In this document: positions 43,201 through 54,724 of the stretch, piece after piece
Numbering within the stretch: position 1 is the first letter of the stretch
How the letters are laid out: the number at the start of each line of letters is the position of its first letter
Assembly (NCBI RefSeq): GCF_932526225.1
Contig: NC_064037.1
Span: forward strand, 7,360,203-7,424,202
Direction: 5' to 3'
DNA length: 64,000 bases
Origin: Nematostella vectensis
Lineage: Eukaryota; Cnidaria; Anthozoa; Actiniaria; Edwardsiidae
Made by a program: the position numbers and the translations under genes
Notes under the pieces: generated by a model
Seen by the model: only the letters and a program-made list of their open reading frames with translations
Database searches by the model: none
What the model was told of the DNA's origin: nothing

Positions 43201-46200
43201 AAACAAACAGCCCCAAAAGGTGATTTCTAACAGACATGGCCTAGGATCTTAGCCTTGACAATTTTGTGGAGTTAACCAACATGGCATCATCTTCACTAGC
43301 CAACTAGCATGGCAAAGAAATGCTTTAATGCACATCAGAAAACAATAGAAATCCTCCTACTATTTATTAAAATTTGTTTCAATCAGAACATTCTTATTGT
43401 CCAACTTTCCTAAAACTTTGTCTGGTGGTCACAGTATGTTTCAAGATGTGGGTTAACAGTAGATAATCTCACGAGATGATCAGAGAAAGACAACAACACG
43501 AGTGTTTAGCTCTGTAGCCAAGATGGAGGGCTGCATCCGGGACTTAATTGTTCTTACCACAGGGAACCCAGATATTGTAACACAGTAGAATGTATTGCAC
43601 AATGATATGAACACCTTCAATATTTCATAGTCCATCAAAGTACTCACATTGAACTTTAGCCCGTTGACAAACTTCTTGTGGTGGCGAATGTGGTCCGCCT
43701 CATCATCTGGCTGGGCAGACATATACACCATGCCACATGTCGCACATGTGATGTGGCCAAAATTACGCTGGCCAAGGTCCTAGTACATTTTTTTTATAAA
43801 CATTGTTATGGGTAAGCAGAAATTGTTATACATATAGGTATGATAAATTATTTTGTAAAAGATTAAATGGGAGAATTGGTTGCACTGTTGGCAGGGCATC
43901 AATATTGTAGTACATGTGTCTCTTACCACTAGAGTTTACCACAAGAGTTCTGACGTGAGTTGAGTTAGCTGTACCCTGGGTACCAGAGGCTCGAGCTACA
44001 CTTGACAACACAAGCTGCGAAGCGGCCATAGTCTGTAAAGGGCCCATAGTAAATGAACGAAGCTCGAGACTCTGGTACCTAGGGTAAGTTAGCTGGTCCT
44101 CGCCTTTGCTCTGAGGGTTTTTTTCAGGGTACTCTAGTTTTTCTCCCTCTATTGAAACATACAATTTCTATCTTAGATGTGATCTGTGGTCAGACACGAG
44201 TCATACTGCAAATGCCTTAGACCCCTTCTATGCCTTCGACTCCACCATTTTGTATCCGCACTCTCATAATGCAGCATCCAAGCTGCAATGAAGGTAATTG
44301 GCTTCCAAAACTTATTTCTTTCTTTTATCTATTTATAGTAAATTAAGGGGAACTTACCAGGTACATTTGTTCTTTAGTTTTATCATTGACCTTTTTCCGT
44401 GACCTGAAAAATAAGACTTAGTAATCAGAGAAAAATAATAAAAACATCTACAATAAGCCCATCTCAAAAGTAACCATCAGTGTGGTTGAAATCTTTGGAA
44501 TTCCCATAGAGTCAACAGAAATGATTCTGAGCTGACACATTACTAATAGAGCTCCATCTTAATATCCTGGCAGAAATAATTTCATACCTATTCAATCTGT
44601 CAGTGGGAAAAGTGTGGTTAGCTAACATCAAAGCATGGCTCACCTTTCTTGCTTCCGAGCTGTCATATCCACATTACCCCTATCAGCATTAATACTGTGC
44701 TCTTTGGGTGATACTTTGAAGAATTTTGTAATTGAAGTCTGGCGTTCAGGCGATTTGTTTGACTTTGTTGAGCTGCCTTCTGACTGGCTTGGACTGTAGC
44801 TCTTATCCGACTGATCAGGAGAGTTAAACATAGGTACAGTAACCACCCTCTCTTCCTGAGAATCCGCTTGGCTTTCTAGTTCATCAGTAAAATGTTCTAG
44901 TTTATCAGATGTAAGGGGGGATGTTGAAAATCCATTGGTATTATCTGAAGGACTAGAATTTGAAAACACATACTCCCCATTATTCCCTTTCAAGAAGATC
45001 CCAGAATTTATAGAGCCCAGACCACTTGTGAGACTCTCCCTTGAACTGATTGACTCCAGATCTAAAAGCACTTTATCCACTAGACTTAGAGAGTTCTCTT
45101 TTAGACTGCCCTCATCAACATCCTTCTCTTTGATGTCACTCTCTAAATCCAGAATATCCTTAGGGCTTAGGGTAGTAAAGTGTTCATTTTTATGGACTTG
45201 ATTGTTTTTAGCAGTGACATTTCCGAGCACTAAATGGGGAAAGCTTCTTGGTGAAGGACTATACTTTACAACATCTGTTAAAGGAATTGAAAGTTTGGAC
45301 ATCCTGCCCAACTGAGTCTCAGTTCTTTTGGAATATTTAACATCACCCTGACTATGCTTTAGTTTTCTTTTGCTGTGCTTTGGTGTAGTTTTCTTTTTTG
45401 GTAGTTCCACCTTTCTCTTTAATTTCCTTTGAGGTTTCTTTCTGTATGCAAATGAGAGAGATTCAATCCTTGATCCATAAAAGCTTTTAGGTTGTAAGCA
45501 ACTTGTTGGTGATAAAGAGCTACTTTTGATGTGCTCATTTGATGGGTCTCGAGAAGGTGTAGCATTGTTAGACAAGCTGATTTGTCCGGGTGATAGCACC
45601 ATCCCCCCAATAGATGAGAGCCAGTCTGCCGGGGATGAACTGTTAAGATAAAAGTCAATTGAAACACCTATTTTCAAATTCTCAAAAGATTTAATGATAT
45701 GTACACACATGTACATGTTTGGAATAGAATAACTGTTTGACCTTTTACCAATGTCAGGGCTTTCATTAACTTTCAGAGCAGGCGGTGGAGATTAATAAGT
45801 AGGGGGTGGAAGTTATTTTATCTTTTTAGTTCAAATAAAACTAAGTCGAAGTTTTTAAAAAAAAGTAGCTGGCTCTTCCGCCAACCGCAGGGACCTAATG
45901 AAACCCCTGAATGTACCATGATATCTGTGACTACCATTCCTCAAGTGCAGGGGAAAAAGTTCCCTCCCCCATTTTTTGTTCTATGGTAACTTTGATTGAC
46001 AGCAGACTAGGTCTGGTTTATAGAAGGCTGAGGTGAATTATAGTAAATAAATCTTTCAGTCACTTAGGTCTGATTCCTACATCCCCCCTACTGTGAATCT
46101 AATTGCATATTTGTATCAACACATATACATTGGGTTCAACATTGATTTAGACGTTGCACAAGATAATAATGAGTTGTGCTCAATGACATGGAATTGTTCA

Positions 46201-47444
46201 TGTGCCCAATCCAAACAATTACATTCATCACAGCAGTAGTGTAACTTATGGGCCTGAAACCAAAATAAATTATTCATAACAGATAACATTTATCCATGAT
46301 GGATGACTGTTTTAGCAGATTTGTCACCAGTTTACATCAGGTGTATTACGTAACAACCTCAGAAAATATTTCACAATTCTAAAAGCGGTGTGTGTTGGAA
46401 GTTTCTTTGAAGATGTGACTGAATATTTGGAGCGGATGGACTGTTAAATAGCATGGATTTTAATAGAATATTTTATCTCTTGACAGTCGAGGTGTCTGAC
46501 GGCCCTATGGAAGCAAACTGCTGACAATGCAACTTTTTTTATATTGCCAGGCACACAGTTTGCATCGTAAAATTCACAACTTGATTTGGCAATGAATCAA
46601 CTTTTTAGCCTAGCATATGCCTTATTAATAAATCACACTTCTGCTGTGTCGAATTTAATCATCTGGATTGGGCATATGCCCGAAGCAGTTAAAGCCGCAT
46701 TGTCACCAGTTCACTTGCGGAGGCCCGACGGAAACCTCAACCGTTAAAGACAAAAGAATCTATAAGAATCCGTGATATTTAACATGCCATCCGCTCTAAA
46801 TTATCAATCACATCCTCGAAGAAACTTGCAATATACACACTGCTTTCAATATTTTGAAATATTTTTCGCGTTTTCCGTTAAAAATCATCGGAGATTGTAA
46901 CGTAATCGGCCGGAAGTAAACTGGTGACAATGCGGCTTTAAGTTCGGCACAATGAATAAGTTCGGCATGAGCACGGCTGCAACAGTTGTGCTGCACGGCA
47001 AAAACACGACACTGATTCAAACGTCGAGCTTTTGTTGTACCGATTCAAATACAATCTTATATTTTATTTTGATCTTTTGTGCAACAGAAACTTCATTTCA
47101 TTCAAGACAACTTCGACAGCAAGCAATCTATTTATTGAGAGCAAGTCATTGGGGGTCATTTTGTTTGACGTCCGAATCAACGTCAAATGTTTTTTTTTTT
47201 CCACACGACGTATGAATCAGGTCTCAAAATACAACATATTTTAAAGGGATAATATATTCTTAGTAATAGCAAGTTGGAATCTTGTACAACAGAGCTGTTC
47301 ACTGGGCCCCGGTATGAAAATAGCAAATGATCTCAACTGAACAACAAACCTTTGCAGCTTCGCATCGGCTCCCTTGAATGAACTCGCTTTTGGTGAAATC
47401 TCTGATGTTTTCTTTTTGGCCATTAGTTTCCCCGTTCTTTTCAT
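40182..47444 (-). CDS. ESCO: ESCO-type cohesin N-acetyltransferase (Eco1/ESCO1/ESCO2)
   Basis: Ten coding exons (minus): 47350-47444, 44644-45639, 44358-44403, 43648-43779, 42868-42957, 41477-41554, 41325-41387, 41021-41094, 40748-40846, 40182-40305. Joined length is 1797 nt, 598 residues, in frame throughout. The long N-terminal region (about 1-363) is disordered, Ser/Lys-rich, and carries a PCNA-interacting box QTSITKFF (about 331-338). A C2H2-type zinc finger follows (Cys391, Cys394, His409, His413 in CATCGMVY...HIRHH), then the GNAT acetyltransferase core: [59 protein letters not shown], and the ESCO-specific [13 protein letters not shown]. The C-terminus is TPEFLVFR. Family role: acetylates two lysines on SMC3 during S phase to establish sister-chromatid cohesion, in the nucleus. 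Intron 1 holds two MITE copies. The first exon ([13 protein letters not shown]...) is the least certain because it is not conserved. Confidence 0.94.
46310..46545 (-). mobile_element. MITE copy 1, ESCO intron 1
   Basis: A diverged copy, in reverse orientation, of the element at 46690-46941. It shares TTGTCACCAGTTTAC, a GAGCGGATGGACTGTTAAATA segment and a CTGACAATGC end. Its termini are eroded. Confidence 0.55.
46690..46941 (+). mobile_element. MITE copy 2, ESCO intron 1, TTAA-flanked
   Basis: Terminal inverted repeats AGCCGCATTGTCACCAGTT and AACTGGTGACAATGCGGCT, with TTAA abutting each end as in piggyBac-type insertion. About 250 bp, non-coding. It forms an inverted pair with copy 1 about 145 bp away. 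Confidence 0.7.
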
Positions 47445-48150
47445 TCAGTGGAGCATTTAAGGGCACGTAGAAAGAACAGTTTATCGATAAAGGTCTTGTA
47501 GTTGTGCTGCTGTGAAAGAACAAGCTTACAAACCAGGAAGTAATCAAATTTAAGATAATCAGGAAGGAGAAATAGCTAAAACGAAGCTTATGTTTTTTTC
47601 TTTTGTCCTTAATCAAGCGACAGTTTTTAACTTAGCCACTTCATGACGCTTATTCCTTGTATGAATGATAGAGTTCGCTTCTCCGCCATCTTGACATGGA
47701 GTTCTTTCGAGTGTCGTATTTTCGCGCGCAACTGGTGTAAAGTCGTGATGCATTGTGGTATAGACCGAGAAGGATCTGGGCGGCCACGATCATTGCCCGT
47801 ACTCCATTCGCGAAAATGAGGGGAAAAAAAGAATTTAGACGGACATATACGGTATGCATATGTGATATGTGGTAAAATGTACAAAGTTTGAGAAAAAAGG
47901 GATTATCAGGATAGGAATTCCGAGGAGATGGTAAAGGGGGAGGGGAAAGCAAATAATCGTCGAGGAATGTTACTTGCTGTGAATCAACGCAAGTACTTAA
48001 CATTTTTCTAAAAAAGAAAAGAACAAATAAAAAATACGGACTTTGCCCTCGTCATGTGACTTGTCACTTCCGGTACTACGAGAACGCCCGTAATTCTACT
48101 TCCGGTACGCTTACATCCGCCAGTCTTCGACAAGCGAACCGTGCGTCAAC
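47445..48150. promoter_or_regulatory. Divergent promoter region, ESCO / CaaX protein
   Basis: 706 bp separate the two start codons of genes transcribed apart. The region includes CCGCCATCTTG at about 47686 (a YY1-like motif) and paired ACTTCCGGTA motifs (48064-48073 and 48099-48108), which match ETS-type GGAAGT cores common in housekeeping promoters. No TATA box is evident. Confidence 0.5.
48064..48108. promoter_or_regulatory. Paired ETS-like sites (ACTTCCGGTA x2)
   Basis: Two identical ACTTCCGGTAC copies lie 35 bp apart, 45-85 bp upstream of the 48151 start codon. GGAAGT/CCGGAAGT is the core ETS/GABP recognition sequence; duplicated copies near a start are typical of TATA-less promoters. 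Binding is inferred, not shown. Confidence 0.45.
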
Positions 48151-50404
48151 ATGGAACTCGAAGGAATGGAGAATAAGAAAATAAATGAGCTGAAAATAGA
48201 GGGAATTCAACAGCAGATAGAAGACTTGAAAAAAGAAAACCTTCAGCTGACACAAGAACAAGCGGAGCAAATAAAAGTTCTAGAGGTAAGTGACCCAAGT
48301 AATAAACACTCTGCCCTTTCTGTCATGACACGCCGGAAACTTACTGCGCCATAAAAAATGGTCCCTGTCGAGTCTAGATGTGGGTATTTGATACTGCGAC
48401 CCTGACTCAACACGCCGAAAACCTTCAATATTTAAAGAGCACAAGTATTACCTACTAGAAGCGTATGCCTTTACCTAAGTCTAAGATAACTTGTTTTGTC
48501 TGGGAAACTAAAAATGTTTACAGTACAATAGGTCTCCCATAGTGCCGAGTGTGAATCTGATAGTCAAAGCCGAGAAAACACAAAAGAGAGGAATGGAATT
48601 AGAGCGCAATTACGCTAAAGTGTAGTTCAAGGGTTAATGAGAATCACTCTATTGATCACAAAGTAATTGATTATGAGATAATTGTCCTTGTGACGCTTAA
48701 TTAACTTACTAATACTTTATTCTTGTTACAAATTCTCTTTACCAATAAAACAACGGTATGACGTACCATGATCTCCAAATAATAATCGAACGAATAGATA
48801 GCTTTGCCTTATTATAGATAATGACTGGGGCGTAGCCAAGGGGTGGCCTTGGGGGCCTGCCCCCCCCCCCCCCCCCCACCCCTTTAGCAGCCAAAAATAC
48901 AGTAAATGTATGAGACTATCTAAAATACAGGAGAAAATGCCTTGAAAGTCCCTTTTGGGCCCCCTCCTGTTAAAAGTCCTGGCTACGCCGCTGATTAAAA
49001 TGAGGAAGGGGGTGGCATTTAGTTTTAAAAGCGGTGTGTGAAGAGTAGCACAAGTGACATGCTGCGATAAAATATACCAGCATCTCTTGATACTAGTTAT
49101 GCTGATGGGTGATGGGGGACCATTTGAGAATGTTTTGAGATTTTACAAATAGTTTCAACACAACACCGAATGAATTATGATAAAAATAATGATTCCTACA
49201 ACAACCAAAATAAAAAAAGCAATAATGATGATGATAATGGTGATGATGATGACAATAAGTTTACTTATCAAGAAAAGAAGGTGTACCCAAAGATGTGCGA
49301 AAATTCCCTCAAATGATAATAAATTGATAAGATATTAGTTCACATCCTCCCTTGTGCTTGTTCCCTCTTCTTAGACTCAGTTACACGATTTAAAGGAACT
49401 CCGGAAAGATTTAAAAACAGTAACAGAAACAGAACAAGAGCCAATCGAGCCCATCGACAACGTCAGAGAGCCTTCAGGAAGTGTCCGCTTCTCTAACAGC
49501 GCAGGTACGATGAACCCGCCATCCTCGGGGACCCAGGGCGTCTCGGAAATCGGAGGCACAGGGAGCGCGCGAGAGTCTTCTTTCTTTCTCGCGCGCTTCC
49601 TGTGTGTCCGATCTCCGCGACTCCCTGGGTCCCCAAAGATGTGACCACGCCCGATAAACACAGTAGAAAATTCCTTGATTACCGTGGAATGTGCTCGCCA
49701 TTCACATTCCATGCAAGTAGAAGCGTTTTTGCAATATGCTCTGAATTCCCTGTTAGCAAGGGCTTCAATAGAATATATACTGCAAATAAAGGCGTCTTTT
49801 TGTCATTCTTTGTCTTCACTCATGGGCCGGGGGACATTCATTCTACTAAATGATCTCTGTTTACCATCAAGTATTATATTCAAGTTTCAATAACGGATGT
49901 TTTAAGCTAACGGAATTCATTGCAATGCCAAAAAGCACGAGAGGCTATGCAATCAACCTGCTTCAAGTAAATACCCAGGCCTCTATCTTGAGAATCCTTT
50001 TATTTGTGAATATATATATATATATATATACTTTTTTTGTTGTATCACAGAATACCACGAACTGAGAAACGAGGAGGACGAGCAGGTGAGTGGCGACACG
50101 CCCACCGACCACTACACGACGTGTTAGCGATCACGATACGACAAGTTATTGATCACGAAACGACGTGTCAACGATCTAGACTACGACAAATTATGGTCAC
50201 GGCACGACACGTTAGTGATCAGGAAGAATTAACGATCACAACACGTTAAACAACGCGATAACAATCAACGCAAATAACGACCCTGATAGATGTCGTTACG
50301 CCAATAACGACACTGATAGATGACGTCACGCAAATAACGACATTAATAAGATGTTCTGTTTTTGTTTTCAGGATAAAAAGCAAAGCAAGTGCGAAGTCAT
50401 GTGA
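48151..50404 (+). CDS. Small coiled-coil protein with C-terminal CaaX box
   Basis: Four exons: 48151-48285, 49375-49504, 50051-50085, 50372-50404; 333 nt, 110 residues, in frame with GT-AG junctions. Residues about 10-65 are strongly helical and heptad-like (KINELKIEGIQQQIEDLKKE, then LTQEQAEQIKVLETQLHDLK), predicting a coiled coil. An acidic linker follows (TETEQEPIEPIDN), then a short basic end and the C-terminal tetrapeptide CEVM. Cys-x-aliphatic-Met at the very end fits a farnesylation (CaaX) signal, preceded by lysines (DKKQSK) that would aid membrane binding. I do not recognise the family. It may act as a membrane-tethered dimer (inference). It shares a divergent promoter with ESCO. The last two exons are tiny, so the CaaX end could be included or removed by splicing. 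Confidence 0.7.
48824..48993. mobile_element. MITE with GGCGTAGCC termini and poly-C core, intron 1 of the CaaX gene
   Basis: Left CTGGGGCGTAGCCAAGG and right CCTGGCTACGCCGCTG are inverted. The core has an interrupted run of about 18 C. It is of the common GGCTACGCC type; a related end fragment (TTGGCTACGCGCCTG) occurs at about 36417. Confidence 0.65.
49527..49634. repeat. Long GC-rich hairpin just after exon 2 of the CaaX gene
   Basis: Left arm GGGGACCCAGGGCGTCTCGG...AGCGCGCGAGA pairs with right arm CTCGCGCGCTTCC...GACTCCCTGGGTCCCC, about 48 bp each with some 85 percent complementarity by eye, starting 22 bp after the exon 2 donor. It could be a foldback repeat; in RNA it would form a stable stem. 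Confidence 0.75.
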
Positions 50405-50453
50405 TGCGCACGAATTTTATGATGATTTATCTTTTTAATAACAATTTATTTAA

Positions 50454-51384
50454 CCCATTGACTCCTGGCTATTTTTTAGCTGAATTTACAAAAAACAGAC
50501 TGAAAACAGATACCCCCCCCCCCTTATTCTGAGTTTTATACAGCCCCTAGTCAGCGGTATCCAAGCTTTCCAACATCGCTTTGCGCTCCCCACTTTTAAT
50601 CCCTCGTCGTTGTGCTGAAGCAAGCACAAGTTGATCGTTGCTTGTATTCTTCATCAAAAATACAGCTATGAGCATATTAGGAGAGTGTCTCAGGACATCA
50701 TGAAGTCTATTGGGGCATAATTGAGTGCTTTGCTTATGGATATTTGCAAGCCAAGGTGGATTCATGATGATTTTTTCTTGTTTGGCTTTGCCTGGATGAG
50801 AAAACAATTTTCTAATGAATCACCATCTAAATGCTGTCTTTTCTTGAACCACATTGATTGTTTACACTGCTATTCTGGGTCTGTATGACCTGGAATTGAT
50901 TTGTTTGGCTTTGGGGTGAAAAGACTTATAAAAAACCATCTGACTTTTGGGAGAGGATCTCCCAGAATGCTTTGCAATCCGTAAAGGCATCTTCGTGGTT
51001 TTACAAGCCTTCAAGGAGTGGACATTGTGTTTTGAGGCCATGGAAATAAACCTGGAGGATCAGAATAAAGGTATCTATTTGTGTCTTGAGCTGTGTTTGC
51101 TGATCTCTCTCCCTTGTGTGGTATTTTGAGCGTTTTATGGAGAGGGGTGATTCTGCTTTTCTTTCCTTGTTCGATTTCACATTTGTCAAAGAACCTGTGC
51201 TATTATTTGGCTTAAGAGTAGTTGCCAACACCTTGGTTGGATGCATATCTTCAAGACCATTTATCCCTTAGACTGATGACTAAGTATCTTCTTATCATCT
51301 TAATGTGTTTAGTTTGCATTTATGAATTTTTTGGGTTGTGGGTACTTCCCAAAGCCGGTACAGGCCGGTTGAGGGGTCAATGTG
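50454..51384. mobile_element. Non-autonomous piggyBac-like element
   Basis: TTAA lies on both sides (50450-50453 and 51385-51388), with imperfect terminal repeats CCCATTGACTCC (left) and GGGGTCAATGTG (right). 931 bp with no transposase-like frame. It begins about 50 bp downstream of the CaaX gene stop and may provide its 3' end. Confidence 0.65.
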
Positions 51385-51651
51385 TTAAATCGCAATAGTC
51401 ATATTTTTCAAATTGTCCGGCAGCATGAATGTGAATGACGATGGCAAGAAAACCTGTAAGCATGTAAACGAGGCTAATACGGCAGACCCGTATGGGGTCG
51501 GGAGAACTCTCGACACTTTTGCCCTCGTCAAAACATGGATACATACTTTTTTATTTTTGTATATCCTTAGCAAATAGCTTGGCTCTGCAATTTATCAATT
51601 TTTAAAGGCCATTACAGACTCTATACGCATATGTTTTTGAGAATTAAAAAA

Positions 51652-54600
51652 AGCTAGAGGAGCTCCCTCTTCCCGTGCGCAAATTTTAGGAGCTTCCCCC
51701 TACGCAAACCTGAAGAGCATCCTCTTCCCCATACGCAAACCTCAGGAGCTCACCCTTCCAGATACGCAAACCTTAGGAGCACACCCTTCCCCATACGCAA
51801 ACCTTAGGAGCACAAACTCCCCCATACGCAAACCCATTGAGCACACCCTTCCCCATACGCAAACCTTAGGAGCACACCCTTCCCCATACGCAAACCTGAG
51901 GAGCACACGCTTCCCCATACGCAAACCTCAGGAGCACACCCTCCCCCATACGCAAACCTGAGGAGCACACCCTTCCCCATACGCAAACCTAAGGAGCACA
52001 CCCTTCCCCATACACAAACCTGAGGAGCACACCCTTCCCCATACGCAAACCTGAGGAGCACATCCTTCCCCATACGCAAACCTGAGGAGCACACGCTTCC
52101 CCATACGCAAACCTCAGGAGCACACCCTCCCCCATACGCAAACCTGAGGAGCACACCCTCCCCCATACGCAAACCTGAGGAGCACACCCTTCCCCATACG
52201 CAAACCTCAGGAGCACACCCTTCCCCATACACAAACCTGAGGAGCACACCCTTCCCCATACGCAAACCTCAGGAGCACACCCTCCCCCATACGCAAACCT
52301 GAGGAGCACACCCTTCCCCATACACAAACCTCAGGAGCACACCCTTCCCCATACGCAAACCTAAGGAGCACACCCTTCCCCATACACAAACCTGAGGAGC
52401 ACACCCTTCCCCATACGCAAACCTCAGGAGCACACCCTCCCCCATACGCAAACCTAAGGAGCACACCCTTCCCCATACACAAACCTGAGGAGCACACCCT
52501 TCCCCATACGCAAACCTCAGGAGCACACCCTTCCCCATACGCAAACCTGAGGAGCATACCCTCCCTCATACGCAAACCCAAGGAGCACACCCCCTCCCCC
52601 TGCGCAAACCTTAGGAGCATCCCCTTCCCCATACGCCAACCTCAGGAGGACACCCTCTCCAATAAGCAAACCTCAGGAGCACACCCTCTCCAATATGCAA
52701 ACCTCAGAAATACACCTTCCCCCATACGCAAACCCATTGAGCACACCCTTTCCCATATGCAAACCTCAGGAGTACACCCTCCCCCATACGCAAACCTGAG
52801 GAGCACACCCTCCCCCATACGCAAACCTCAGGAGCACACCCTCTCCCATACGCAAACCTCAGGAGCACACCCTTCCCCATACGCAAACCTCAGGTGCACA
52901 TCCTTCCCCATACGCAAACCCAAGGAGCACACCCTTCCCCATATGCAAACCCAAGGAGCACACCCTTCCCCATACGCAAACCCAAGGAGCACACCCTTCC
53001 CCATACGCAAACCCAAGGAGTACACCCTTTCCCATATGCAAACCTCAGGAGCACACCCTCCCCCATACGCAAAACCTCAGGAGCACACCCTTCCCCATAC
53101 GCAAACCTGAGGAGCACACCCTTCCCCATACGCAAACCCAAGGAGCATACCCTCCCCCATACGCAAACCTCAGGATCACATCCTTCCCCATACGCAAACC
53201 TCAGGAGCACATCCTTCCCCATACGCAAACCTCAGGAGCACACCCTTCCCCATACGCAAACCTGAGGAGCACACCCTTCCCCATACGCAAACCCAAGGAG
53301 CACACCCTTCCCCATACGCAAACCTAAGGAGCACACCCTTCCCCATACGCAAACCCAAGGTGCACACCCTTCCCCATACGCAAACCTTAGGAGCACACCC
53401 TCCCCCATACGCAAACCTCAGGAGCACACCCTTCCCCATACGCAAACCTAAGGAGCACACCCTTCCCCATACGCAAACCCAAGGAGCACACCCTTCCCCA
53501 TACGCAAACCTTAGGAGCACACCCTCCCCCATACGCAAACCTCAGGAGCACATCCTTCCCCATACGCAAACCTGAGGAGCACACCCTCCCCCATACGCAA
53601 ACCTTAGGAGCACAACCTTTCCCATACGCAAACCTGAGGAGCACACCCTTCCCCATACGCAAACCTCAGGAGCACACCCTTCCCCTGCGCAAACCTCAGG
53701 AGCACACCCTTCCCCATACGCAAACCTCAGGAGCACACCCTTCCCCATACGCAAACCTCAGGAGCATACCCTTCCCCATACGCAAACCCAAGGAGCACAC
53801 CCTTCCCCATACGCAAACCTCAGGAGCACACCCTTCCCCATACGCAAACCTAAGGAGCATACCCTCCCCCTGCGCAAACCAATTGAGCACACCCTCCTCA
53901 TACGCAAACCTCAGGAGCACACCCTCCCCCATACGCAAACCTCAGGAGCACACCCTCCCCCATACGCAAACCTCAGGAGCACACCCTCCCCCATACGCAA
54001 ACCTTAGGAGCACACCCTTCCCCATACGCAAACCTCAGGAGCACACCCTCCCCCATACGCAAACCTCAGGAGCACACCCTCCCCCATACGCAAACCTGGA
54101 GCACACCCTCCCCCATACGCAAACCTCAGAAGCACACCCTCCCCCATACGCAAACCTTAGGAGCACACCCTTTCCCATACGCAAACCCAAGGAGCACACC
54201 CTCCCCCATACGCAAACCTCAGGAGCACATCCTTCCCCATACGCAAACCTAAGGAGCACACCCTTCCCCATACGCCAACCTCAGGAGCACACCCTTCCCA
54301 ATTCGCAAACCTCAGGAGCGCACCCTTCCCCATACGCAAACCTAAGGAGCACATCCTTCCCCATACGCAAACCTTAGGAGCACACCCTTCCCCATACGCA
54401 AACCTTAGGAGCACATCCTTTCCCATACGCAAACCTAAGGAGCACACCCTTCCCAATACGCAAACCTCAGGAGCACACCCTTCCCCATACGCAAACCTCA
54501 GGAGCTCACCCTTCCCCATACGCAAACCGCAGGAGCACACCCTCCCCCATACGCAAACCTCAGGAGCACACCCTTCCCAATACGCAAACCTCAGGAGCAC

Positions 54601-54724
54601 ACCCTTCCCCATACGCAAACCTCAGGAGCACACCCTTCCCCATACGCAAACCTCAGGAGCACACCCTCCCCCATACGCAAACCTCAGGAGCACACCCTTC
54701 CCCATACGCAAACCTGAGGAGCAC
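51652..54724. repeat. 31-bp minisatellite, first block, about 99 units
   Basis: Head-to-tail copies of a 31-bp unit containing GCACACCCTTCCCCATACGC and AAACCTCAGGA. Variation is concentrated at a few positions (CTTCC/CTCCC, CTCAG/CTGAG/CTAAG/CCAAG). Since 31 is 1 modulo 3, frames on both strands cycle and stay open for more than 100 codons, giving spurious repetitive proteins. There is no start context or splice evidence for translation. Confidence 0.97.
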
